DNA of 64,000 nucleotides, from positions 1 through 64,000 of the forward strand of contig NZ_SJFN01000022.1 in NCBI RefSeq assembly GCF_004328075.1. Reading direction: 5' to 3'. Position numbers and translations under genes: made by a program. The DNA comes from Siculibacillus lacustris (GTDB lineage Bacteria; Pseudomonadota; Alphaproteobacteria; Rhizobiales; Ancalomicrobiaceae). Within the stretch, counting starts at the first letter, position 1; every line of letters begins with the position of its first letter. Below are positions 31,773 through 40,838 of the stretch, one piece after another. Under the pieces are notes generated by a model. That model did no database searches. It had not been told where the DNA came from and worked only from the letters and a program-made list of their open reading frames with translations.

Positions 31773-31878
31773 CGATTCCTCCTGACGATCTCTGGTCTTC
31801 TTGATTTCGCGCCTCGCCTCGCCCCGGGCGTGCGATCGGCCCGAATCCGCGCGGCGACGTCGGATCGACCTTCTCTCC

Positions 31879-31894
31879 AGCAACCGACATGCCA
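31879..31894 (-). promoter_or_regulatory. Sigma-54 (-24/-12) promoter of the citrate operon
   Basis: On the minus strand the sequence reads TGGCATGTCGGTTGCT, with GG and GC separated by exactly 10 bp as required; only the T of TGGCAT departs from TGGCAC-N5-TTGC. Transcription would start about 97 bp before the transporter ATG. The divergent gene pair encodes an NtrC-family activator, which sigma-54 promoters need. Confidence 0.75.
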
Positions 31895-31975
31895 CCTGCC
31901 CGATCGCCGCCGAGCCCTTGACCGACAAGGACTTTTCGGCGATCGGCGAGGTTGCGGCCGGGGTCCGCGGACGGG

Positions 31976-32008
31976 TTTCCGGAAATGCCGTCCGGACCGC
32001 TTCCGGAA
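31976..32008. promoter_or_regulatory. Clustered CCGG-core palindromes, candidate enhancer sites
   Basis: Three perfect palindromes lie side by side: TTTCCGGAAA (31976-31985), GTCCGGAC (31990-31997) and TTCCGGAA (32001-32008), with CCGGAAAT following. They lie 82-114 bp upstream of the -24 element, the usual position for an NtrC-type activator, and 120-150 bp upstream of the kinase gene. Confidence 0.6.
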
Positions 32009-32127
32009 AACCGGAAATCCGCGCGACGGGCCGCGCCGCCCCGATTGCGCCGGCCGGACAGCGGGCTCTATCATCGCGCCGCGGCGCATGCGGCCGCGGC
32101 CGGCCGCGATCCGGCGAGGAGGACGAC

Positions 32128-33775
32128 GTGAGCGTGATCGCCGACGTGACCATCCGCACGCGACTGATCGTCGCGATGGCGGTCAGCCTGATGCTGCTGG
32201 TCGCCGTCGGTCTGTCGTCGCTGACCGCCATGACCACCGTCGACCGCGCCACCGAGGAGCTCTATGGGCGCTGGCTGCCGTCGGTGCGGATTCTCGCCGA
32301 GATGAAATACACCATGGCCAGCCACCGCCTGCGCTTCGTCCGCGCCATCCTGACCCCCGAGCCGGAAGACCGCGCCGAGGTCTTCGCCATGGCCGACCAG
32401 CGTGTCGCCGACGTCGGCGGTCTCGCCCGCGTGTTCGAAGCCCGTCTCGTCGACCCCGAAGAGCGCCTCGGCTTCACCGCCGCGATGGAGCGCTGGCAGA
32501 TCTACCTCGGCGAAGAAAAAGCCGTCCGAGAGAACCTCGCGCGCCTCGGCGCCGGCGAACTCTCCGCCCTGGTCAACGGCCGCACCCGCCTCGCCTTCGA
32601 CGACGTCAATGCCGCGGTCAACGCCGCCATCGCCTACAACGACCGCGGCGCCGATCGCTCCGGGGCGGCGGCGGTGGCGACCTTCGATCGCGCCATGCGC
32701 CTCAACCTGTCGCTGTTCTGCGCCGCGCTGTTGTTGATGGTCGGCTTCGTGGTGATCGTGGTGCGTTCGATCAGCCGGCCAATCGACCGCATCACCGAGA
32801 CCATGCACCGCCTCGCCGAGGGCGACCGCACCGTCTCGGTGGCCGGCCTCGAAGGGTCGAACGAGATCGGCCGGATGGCCGCCGCGGTCGACGTGTTCCG
32901 CAACTATCTGATCGAACGCGACTCCGCCCGCGCTGCGCTGGAGCGGGTCAACGAGGCGCTGGAGGAGAAGGTCGAAGCCCGCAACGCCGAACTCAGTGCC
33001 GCCAACCAGCATCTCCAGGCCGAGATCGTCGAACGCATCCAGGCGGCGCAGCAGTTGAAGGCGATGCAGGAAGAGTTGATCCGCACCGAGAATCTGGCGG
33101 TGATCGGCCAGCTCTCCGCCGGCATCGCCCACGAGCTCAACCAGCCGCTCGCCGCGCTCGGCACCCTGTCGCAGAACGCCGTACGCTTCTTCGATCGCGG
33201 CGACCACGACACCGTGCGCTTCAACCTCGAACGCATCGGCCATCTGGTCGAGCGCATGGGCGTGCTGACCGGCCATCTGCGCTCCTTCGCGCGGCGGTCG
33301 AGCGGCGACCTCGAGGACGTCGACATCGCCCGCTCGGTCGACAACGCCCTGGCGCTGCTCGGCCACCGCACCAGCCGCGAGGCCGCCCGCGTCGTGGTCG
33401 ATCCGCCGGCGACGCCGGTCTCGGCCCGCGCCAACGCCATCCGCCTCGAACAGATCCTGGTCAATCTGGTCGGCAACGCCCTCGACGCCACCCGCGGCAT
33501 CGCCGACGCCCAGGTCCGCGTGTCGTGGGAGGCGGTCGACGGCCGCACCGTGGTCCGCGTCGTCGACAACGGCGTCGGCCTCACCCCCGACATGGAGACG
33601 CGGGTGTTCGAACCCTTCTTCACCACCAAGAAGAGCGGCGACGGCCTCGGTCTCGGCCTCGGTCTGGCGATCTCCGCCGACATCGCCCGGGCCTTCGCCG
33701 GGACCCTCAGCGCCACCGGGCTCCCCGACGGCGGCGCCCTGTTCACCCTCGACCTGCCCTCGAGCGAAGAGGCGA

Positions 33776-33792
<17 letters not shown>
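32128..33792 (+). CDS. Membrane histidine kinase of an NtrB/DctB-like two-component system
   Basis: A 554-residue sensor. TM1 (about 11-33), a periplasmic helical region of about 170 residues resembling four-helix-bundle sensors, TM2 (about 195-215), HAMP, a coiled coil (about 270-315), HisKA with GIAHELNQPLAAL (His335) and HATPase (NLVGNALDA, DNGVGL, GDGLGLGLGL). The HELNQPL box is typical of kinases that pair with NtrC-family regulators. The GTG at 32128 follows GAGGAGG. It overlaps the regulator gene by 17 bp and is divergent from the citrate operon, so it probably senses citrate or a related acid. Canonical CitA has a PAS-type periplasmic domain, which I do not see here. Confidence 0.9.
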
Positions 33793-35107
<1,315 letters not shown>

Positions 35108-35108
35108 C

Positions 35109-35135
35109 GGGCGTGGCCGTGGAAAGACCACGCCC
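35109..35135 (+). terminator. Hairpin after the response-regulator gene
   Basis: GGGCGTGG (35109-35116) pairs with CCACGCCC (35128-35135). It begins 1 bp after the stop codon. Confidence 0.6.
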
Positions 35136-35204
35136 GCCGGCGACGGACCGCCGCCGCACCCCCGGGGCGAGCGAAGGGTGCGGCCGCGGGTCCCCCCCGT
35201 CGGT

Positions 35205-35855
35205 TCAGATCACCATCGTCGGCACTACCGCCGGGATGATCAGCGTCGCCCCGGTCGCAGCGATCACGTCGGCGATCGACACCCCCGGCGCGGTCTCGCG
35301 CAGCTCGAGCCCGGCTTCGGTCGGGACGATCACCGCCAGTTCGGTGACGATCAGATCGACCCGCCGCTCGGAGGTCAGCGGCAGCGAGCACTGCGCGACG
35401 ATCTTCGGCGCGCCCTTGGCGGTATGGGTCATGGCAACGATCACCCGCCGGGCGCCGGTCACCAGATCCATCGCCCCGCCCATGCCCGGCACCATCTTGC
35501 CCGGCACCATCCAGTTGGCCAGACGCCCGGCGGCGTCGACCTCGAGGCCGCCGAGCACCGTGACGTCCATGTGGCCGCCGCGGATCAGCCCGAAGGACAT
35601 CGCGCTGTCGAAGGCCGAAGCCCCGGCGACCGCGCCGATCGGCGTGCCGCCGGCGTCGATCAGGTCGTCGTCGGCGAGCCCGGCCTCGGGCAGCGATTCC
35701 ATGCCGATCAGGCCGTTCTCGGACTGGAACGACACGTCGATTCCCTTGGGCAGATGGCGCGCCACCAGCGTCGGCAGGCCGATGCCGAGATTGACCAGCA
35801 TCCCGTCGGTCATTTCGCGGGCGACCCGCGCGGCGATCAGGGTCTTCTCATCCAT
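35205..35855 (-). CDS. scoB: 3-oxoacid (acetoacetate) CoA-transferase subunit B
   Basis: A 216-residue subunit carrying the catalytic glutamate in SENGLIGME (Glu of SENG). Other family blocks are NLGIGLPTLV, GGHMDVTVLGGLEVD and GKMVPGMGGAMDLV. With subunit A it moves CoA between acetoacetate and succinate or acetate. The ATG at 35855 overlaps scoA by 8 bp. Its C-terminus is closely similar to the fragment at 1-245, showing that the genome has at least two such enzymes. Confidence 0.93.
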   Translation of the reverse strand: MDEKTLIAARVAREMTDGMLVNLGIGLPTLVARHLPKGIDVSFQSENGLIGMESLPEAGLADDDLIDAGGTPIGAVAGASAFDSAMSFGLIRGGHMDVTVLGGLEVDAAGRLANWMVPGKMVPGMGGAMDLVTGARRVIVAMTHTAKGAPKIVAQCSLPLTSERRVDLIVTELAVIVPTEAGLELRETAPGVSIADVIAATGATLIIPAVVPTMVI

Positions 35856-36510
35856 GGCTCTGTTCCTTGGCGACGAGGTGGTCGACCAGCACGCCGGGGG
35901 TGACGATCTGGTCGGGAGGGATGCAGCCCACCGGCACGATGTCCTGGGCCTCGGCGATCACCGTGTCGGCGGCCATGGCCATCAACGGGTTGAAGTTGCG
36001 GGCGGTCAGGGCGTAGTCGAGATTGCCCTTGTGGTCGGCGTGTTTGGCGGCGATCAGCGCGAAATCGGCGCGCAGCGGCGTCTCCAGCAGGAAACGCCGA
36101 CCGCCGACCTCGATCACCGGCTTGCCGTCCTCGACCAGCGTCCCGACCCCGGTCGGGGTGAGGATGCCGCCCAGTCCGACGCCGCCGGCACGGATCCGCT
36201 CGGCGAGCGTGCCCTGGGGCACCAGCTCGACCTCGATCTCGCCGGCCAGGAGCTGGCGCTGGGTGTCGGCATTGGTGCCGACGTGGCTGGCCACCACCTT
36301 GCGCACCGCACGGGCGGCGATCAGCCGACCGACCCCGAGGCCGGCGCGGTTGGTGTCGTTGACGATGATCGTCAGATCCTTGCGGCCCTGGCGGACCAAC
36401 TCGCCGATCAGGCGCAGCGGCGCGCCGACGGCGAGGAAGCCGCCGATCATCAACGTCGCTCCATCGGGGATGGTCTCGACGACGTCGGCGAGACGAATGA
36501 CTTTGCTCAT
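35848..36510 (-). CDS. scoA: 3-oxoacid (acetoacetate) CoA-transferase subunit A
   Basis: A 220-residue partner of subunit B. It shows the CoA-binding GGFLAVGAP near the N-terminus, NDTNRAGLGVGRLI, PQGTLAERIRAGGVGLGG and the FALIAAKHADHKGNLDY block. This form (AtoD-like) is typical of ketone-body or short-chain fatty-acid use. Divergent from the MaoC/FabI genes across a long control region. Confidence 0.92.
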   Translation of the reverse strand: MSKVIRLADVVETIPDGATLMIGGFLAVGAPLRLIGELVRQGRKDLTIIVNDTNRAGLGVGRLIAARAVRKVVASHVGTNADTQRQLLAGEIEVELVPQGTLAERIRAGGVGLGGILTPTGVGTLVEDGKPVIEVGGRRFLLETPLRADFALIAAKHADHKGNLDYALTARNFNPLMAMAADTVIAEAQDIVPVGCIPPDQIVTPGVLVDHLVAKEQSHG

Positions 36511-36944
36511 GTGGACGTTCCCGTTGCTGTTCTTCGCCCGTTCGGCAGTGCGAAAGCTGAAACCGCACATGCGGAATCGCCTCCGGGCTCGAGATCGAAC
36601 CTCGAAGTGTGGGACTTATTGAGAGAACCACGAGGCTTCGGTAAAACCCTTACGTTTTCGCCGCAGGCTCAGCCTGCGATGTACGAATGCGTACGTTCAA
36701 CCGTGAGATCAGAACCAGTGACGTCTTCTTAGAGGCGATCGTGAACATTGGACAGATCAGAAGTGAATGCATGGATGCATGGCCACGTGCATCAGCGATG
36801 CATGACCACATGCATTGCAGTTCGCGTTTATTTTGTGGAATGCCACACCCTTCGGCGCTATCGATACCGCCATAGTGCAACGCAACATCGACGGCGCCGC
36901 TTCCGACCTTCCGACCGCGCCCGTCCGATCCGAGGATGTCCACC
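36511..36944. promoter_or_regulatory. scoA/MaoC divergent control region
   Basis: A 434-bp region without a gene, markedly AT-richer than its surroundings. It holds the inverted repeat CGCAGGC-TCA-GCCTGCG (36662-36678), GTACG-N4-CGTAC (36681-36694) and a phased array of ATGCAT palindromes (separate entry). Confidence 0.6.
36767..36815 (+). repeat. Phased ATGCAT palindrome array
   Basis: ATGCAT occurs at 36767-36772, 36775-36780, 36798-36803 and 36810-36815, with GTGCAT at 36787-36792. The last four units start 11-12 bp apart, so they lie on one face of the helix. Candidate multi-site operator; the binding protein is unknown. Confidence 0.65.
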
Positions 36945-37472
36945 ATGAACGGTGTCGTCGCCCGCCCGCAGGAACCGATCGTCCTCCTCCCCGAGATGAT
37001 GGAGAACGTCACCTACGACGAACTCGAGATCGGCCGCTCGGCGTCCGCCACCCATCTCGTCTCGACCCGCGACATCCTGCTGTTCGCGGCGGTGTCGGGC
37101 GACGTCAATCCCGCCCATCTCGACGCCGACTACGCCGAGGCCTCGATGTTCAAGGGCGTCATCGCCCACGGCATGCTCTCGGCCGGCTGGGTCTCGGCGC
37201 TGCTCGGCACCACCCTGCCCGGCCCCGGCACCATCTATCTGCAGCAGGATCTGCGCTTCTGCCGTCCGGTCCGGCCGGGCGACACGGTCACCGTCACGGT
37301 CACCGTCGCCGCCAAGAACGACGAGAAGAAGCAGATCACCTTCGACTGCCGCTGCACCAACCAGGCCGGCAAGGACGTGATCCTCGGCACCGCGCTGGTG
37401 ATCGCCCCGGCCGAAAAGATCCGTCGCCCGCGGCCGCAGCTGCCGACCGTGCGCATCGACGCCACCCTGTGA
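36945..37472 (+). CDS. MaoC-type (R)-enoyl-CoA hydratase
   Basis: A 175-residue single hot-dog domain. The hydratase-2 motif is intact: AVSGDVNPAHLDADYA, with catalytic Asp53 and His58, followed by FKGVIAHGM. The ATG at 36945 is preferred over 36936 because GAGG lies 9 bp upstream. The sequence through IAPAEKIRRPRPQLP resembles the N-terminal domain of the bifunctional enoyl-CoA hydratase/phosphate acetyltransferase proteins. Here the phosphotransacetylase half is missing and a stop follows shortly. It lies 50 bp before fabI and may act in fatty-acid or hydroxyalkanoate metabolism. Confidence 0.88.
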   Translation: MNGVVARPQEPIVLLPEMMENVTYDELEIGRSASATHLVSTRDILLFAAVSGDVNPAHLDADYAEASMFKGVIAHGMLSAGWVSALLGTTLPGPGTIYLQQDLRFCRPVRPGDTVTVTVTVAAKNDEKKQITFDCRCTNQAGKDVILGTALVIAPAEKIRRPRPQLPTVRIDATL

Positions 37473-37522
37473 ATTCCGTTCGCCGGCGCCCCGACGCGCC
37501 GCGCCCTGACCTGGAGACTCCC

Positions 37523-38332
37523 ATGCTCGATACCGTCACCGTCCTCCCGCAGGCCCTCGCCGCCCTCGCCCCCAGCCTCGCCGGCAAGAAGGGCCTGGTC
37601 GTCGGCATCGCCAACGACCAGTCGATCGCCTGGGGCTGCGCCAAGGCCTACCGCGCCATCGGCGCCGACCTCGCCATCACCTATCTCAACGAGAAGGCCG
37701 ATCGCTTCGTGCGGCCGCTCGGCGAAGAACTCGGCGCCGAATTGATCCTCCAGGCCGACGTCACCAAGCCCGGCGAGATCGAGGCGGTGTTCGCCGAGAT
37801 CGAAGCCAAGTGGGGCCGTCTCGACTTCCTGCTGCACGCCATCGCCTTCGCGCCGATGGCCGACCTGCACGGCCGCGTCGTCGACTGCTCGCGCGACGGC
37901 TTCATGCTGGCCATGGACGTCTCCTGCCATTCGCTGATCCGCATGGCCAAGCTCGCCGAGCCCTTGATGCAGGAGGGCGGCGCGATCCAGACCGTCAGCT
38001 ACCTCGGCGCCGAGAAGGTCGTCGACAACTACAACCTGATGGGCCCGGTCAAGGCCGCGCTGGAGAGCGTCACCCGCTATCTCGCCGCCGAACTCGGCCC
38101 CCAGGGCATCCGCGTCAACACCCTGTCGCCCGGCCCGCTCAAGACCCGCGCCGCCAGCGGCATCGGCAACTTCGACGATCTGATCAGCAAGGTCATCGAG
38201 CGCACCCCGACCCATCAGCTGACCTCGATCGACGAAGTCGGCGCCCTGTCGGCCTTCCTGATGACCGACCTCGCCCGTTCGGTGAACGGCGAGTTGGTGC
38301 ACATCGACGGCGGCTACAACATGATGGCCTGA
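37523..38332 (+). CDS. fabI: Enoyl-[acyl-carrier-protein] reductase
   Basis: NADH-dependent last step of fatty-acid elongation. The 269-residue short-chain dehydrogenase has the FabI-type cofactor loop GIANDQSIAWG (about 28-38), the catalytic Tyr170-X6-Lys177 (YNLMGPVK) and the SPGPLKTRAASGI substrate-loop segment. The ATG follows GGAG. It is the second gene after the MaoC hydratase and may be a second FabI copy serving that pathway rather than the housekeeping one; that point is inference. Confidence 0.93.
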   Translation: MLDTVTVLPQALAALAPSLAGKKGLVVGIANDQSIAWGCAKAYRAIGADLAITYLNEKADRFVRPLGEELGAELILQADVTKPGEIEAVFAEIEAKWGRLDFLLHAIAFAPMADLHGRVVDCSRDGFMLAMDVSCHSLIRMAKLAEPLMQEGGAIQTVSYLGAEKVVDNYNLMGPVKAALESVTRYLAAELGPQGIRVNTLSPGPLKTRAASGIGNFDDLISKVIERTPTHQLTSIDEVGALSAFLMTDLARSVNGELVHIDGGYNMMA

Positions 38333-38341
38333 CGGCCGGCG

Positions 38342-38363
38342 CGGGGCGTCGCACGGCGCCCCG
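38342..38363. terminator. Terminator between fabI and the convergent LysR gene
   Basis: CGGGGCG (38342-38348) pairs with CGCCCCG (38357-38363), followed on the plus strand by TTCCTC. It lies between convergent genes. Confidence 0.65.
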
Positions 38364-38393
38364 TTCCTCACCGATCGAGACGGATCGGGGCGC

Positions 38394-39386
38394 TCACGGC
38401 GGCCCGGTCCGCGTCGTCGTCCAATCGACCTCGGCAAAGATGGCGATCAGTTTTTCGGCGATCTCGCGTACGTCGGCACGCCGCGCCGCGGCCCGCCGCG
38501 TCACCTTCCACAGATCGAGATAGATCGGCGCATCCTCGAGCGGCAGCTCCCGCAACGAGGGATTGAGGCAGGGCGTGTAGACCGGCAGCAGCGCCAGCGC
38601 CGCCCCCGACAGCACCAGCCGTTCGCTGACGCTCGACCATTCGACCACCGTCGCCCGCTCCCCGGCCTTCTCGACCACCGCGAACCACCGCCCCCAGGCG
38701 TTCCAATCCTCGGTGCCGGCGAGCCGCGGCAGGCTGACCAGCATGTGGTCGCGCGCCAGATCGTCGAGCACCCGCGGCACCGGCCGGCGTCCGTCGGCAA
38801 AATAGGGGTCGGTGTAGAACACCCCGTAGCGCAGCCGCGCCAGCCGCCGCACCTTGTCGTCGGGATCGGCCTCGGGCGTCGCCCCCGGCGCGCTCCACAC
38901 CAGCGCGATCTCCGCCTCGCCGCCGGCTTCGGCGCTGACCAGCCGGATCCCCGGCATCAACAGGTCGGGCCGACGCGCCATCACCTCCTGCAACGGCCCC
39001 ATGTGCACGCCGGTGACCAGCGGCGTCAGCATGTAGTTGTAGACCCGTTCGGTCGCCTTGATCCGCACCGCGCCGTTGGCGGTCCTGAGACTCTTCAGCG
39101 CATCGGCGAATTCGTGCGCCTGACGGCGGATCCGCGCCGCGATCTCGGCCAGTTCCTGCGCCTCGGCCGCCAGCGCCGCGCCGCCGCCGGAGCGCTCGAA
39201 CAGCGCCGTGCGGGCGCAGTCTTCGAGCCGCGCGATCCGCCGGCTGACCGTCGCCTGGTTGACCCCGAGAACCTGGGCGGCCTCCGAGAAACTGCCGGTA
39301 TCGACCACTTCGGCGAAGGTTCGGATCTCGTCCCAGTCGAGATCGTCGCGTTCGAAAGTGCCGGTTCGATCGGAGTTGCGCTGCAT
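38394..39386 (-). CDS. LysR-family transcriptional regulator
   Basis: A 330-residue regulator. The N-terminal helix-turn-helix (about 18-75: FAEVVDTGSFSEAAQVLGVNQATVSRRIARLE) is canonical. The remainder is a periplasmic-binding-protein-like effector domain, more diverged than usual and running to about 320. It is divergent from the aminotransferase/ThDP-enzyme pair with a 225-bp gap, which is the standard arrangement for a LysR target. Confidence 0.9.
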   Translation of the reverse strand: MQRNSDRTGTFERDDLDWDEIRTFAEVVDTGSFSEAAQVLGVNQATVSRRIARLEDCARTALFERSGGGAALAAEAQELAEIAARIRRQAHEFADALKSLRTANGAVRIKATERVYNYMLTPLVTGVHMGPLQEVMARRPDLLMPGIRLVSAEAGGEAEIALVWSAPGATPEADPDDKVRRLARLRYGVFYTDPYFADGRRPVPRVLDDLARDHMLVSLPRLAGTEDWNAWGRWFAVVEKAGERATVVEWSSVSERLVLSGAALALLPVYTPCLNPSLRELPLEDAPIYLDLWKVTRRAAARRADVREIAEKLIAIFAEVDWTTTRTGPP

Positions 39387-39611
39387 GGTCGGTCCCGCCC
39401 TGGCCCCATCGATCGAGCCGCGGCCGACGGGGTGGAATCTGGTAGCAGACCCGCATCGAGCCGCCTATCCCGACAAGGGATTACGCCCGCGGGCGCGGTC
39501 CGCGCCCTCTTCGCCGGCTGCGGCGGATTGCGCGGGGGGATGTGGCGATTTCACGCGAAGTCCGATCGCGGCTCGGGCTAGACTGCGGGCGACGCAAGTT
39601 CGGAGCTCCTC

Positions 39612-40781
39612 ATGTTCGAATCCCTCGCAGACCAGCCGCCCGACGCCCTCCTCGCCCTGATCGGCCTGCATCGCGCCGACCCCCGGCCCACCAAGCTCGA
39701 CCTCGGGGTCGGCGTCTATCGCGACGAGACCGGCGTCACGCCGATCATGGCGGCGGTGCGCGAGGCCGAACGCATCCTCCTCGACACCCGCACCACCAAG
39801 TCCTACCTCGGTCCGGAGGGCGATCCGGTCTTCGTCGATCTCCTGAAGCCGATCGTCTTCGGCGTCGATCCCGGTCCCCGTCTGCTCGGCGTCCAGACCC
39901 CCGGCGGCACCGGTGCGCTGCGGCTCGGCGCCGAACTGATCGCCGCCGCCCGTCCCGGCGCCCGTGTGCTGATCGGCACCCCGACCTGGCCCAATCATGC
40001 GCCGATCTTCACCGCCGCCGGCCTGACCCTGGTGCCCCACCGCTTCTTCGACGTCGCCGGCCAGCGCCTCGACATCGACGCGCTCGCCGCGGCGCTGGAG
40101 AGCGCCGGCCCCGGCGACGTGGTGCTGCTGCACGGCTGCTGCCACAACCCGACCGGCGGCGATCTCGACCGCGCCGCCTGGGCCCGCGTCGCCGCTCTGG
40201 TGCGCGCCCGCGGAATTCTGCCCTTCGTCGATCTCGCCTATCAGGGCCTCGGTGAGGGCCTCGACGAAGACGCCGCCGGGGTCCGCGCCCTCTTCGCCGA
40301 TCTCGGCGAGGGCCTCGTGGCCTATTCCTGCGACAAGAACTTCGGCCTCTACCGCGACCGCGTCGGCGCCCTGTTCGGCCTCGCCGCGACCCCCGCCGCG
40401 GCGGAGGTGATGCGCTCCAACATGATCGCGCTGGCCCGCGTCAACTGGTCGATGCCGCCCGACCACGGCGCGGCGATCGTCCGCACCGTGCTCGAGAGCG
40501 CGACGCTGACCAGCCTGTGGCGCGACGAACTACTGCGCATGGGCACCCGCGTCCGCGCCGTCCGGGCGGCTCTCGCCGCCGCCGACCCGCGCCTCGCCTT
40601 CCTCACCACCCAGCACGGCATGTTCTCGACCTTGCCGATCGATCCGGCCCGAATCGCCGCGCTGCGCGCCGACCACGGCGTCTACATGGCCGGCTCCGGC
40701 CGCATCAACGTCGCCGGCCTGCAGGTCGGCGATGCCCCCGCCTTCGTCGCCGCCCTCGCCGCCGTGGGCTGGTCCGTCTGA
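39612..40781 (+). CDS. Aromatic/aspartate aminotransferase (class I, TyrB/AspC-like)
   Basis: A 389-residue PLP enzyme. It has the N-terminal KLDLGVGVYRDETG, YLGPEGD, the HNPTGGD segment and the cofactor lysine in SCDKNFGLYRDRVG (Lys242). Family members exchange amino groups between aspartate or aromatic amino acids and 2-oxoglutarate. GGAG precedes the ATG. The next gene, 57 bp on, is a ThDP enzyme, so a keto acid made here could be its substrate. Aromatic versus acidic specificity cannot be settled by eye. Confidence 0.92.
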   Translation: MFESLADQPPDALLALIGLHRADPRPTKLDLGVGVYRDETGVTPIMAAVREAERILLDTRTTKSYLGPEGDPVFVDLLKPIVFGVDPGPRLLGVQTPGGTGALRLGAELIAAARPGARVLIGTPTWPNHAPIFTAAGLTLVPHRFFDVAGQRLDIDALAAALESAGPGDVVLLHGCCHNPTGGDLDRAAWARVAALVRARGILPFVDLAYQGLGEGLDEDAAGVRALFADLGEGLVAYSCDKNFGLYRDRVGALFGLAATPAAAEVMRSNMIALARVNWSMPPDHGAAIVRTVLESATLTSLWRDELLRMGTRVRAVRAALAAADPRLAFLTTQHGMFSTLPIDPARIAALRADHGVYMAGSGRINVAGLQVGDAPAFVAALAAVGWSV

Positions 40782-40838
40782 CGCATCCGAACCCGCGCCG
40801 GCGCTCCCTGCGGGGGGCGCCGTGCCGGAGGCTTCCCG

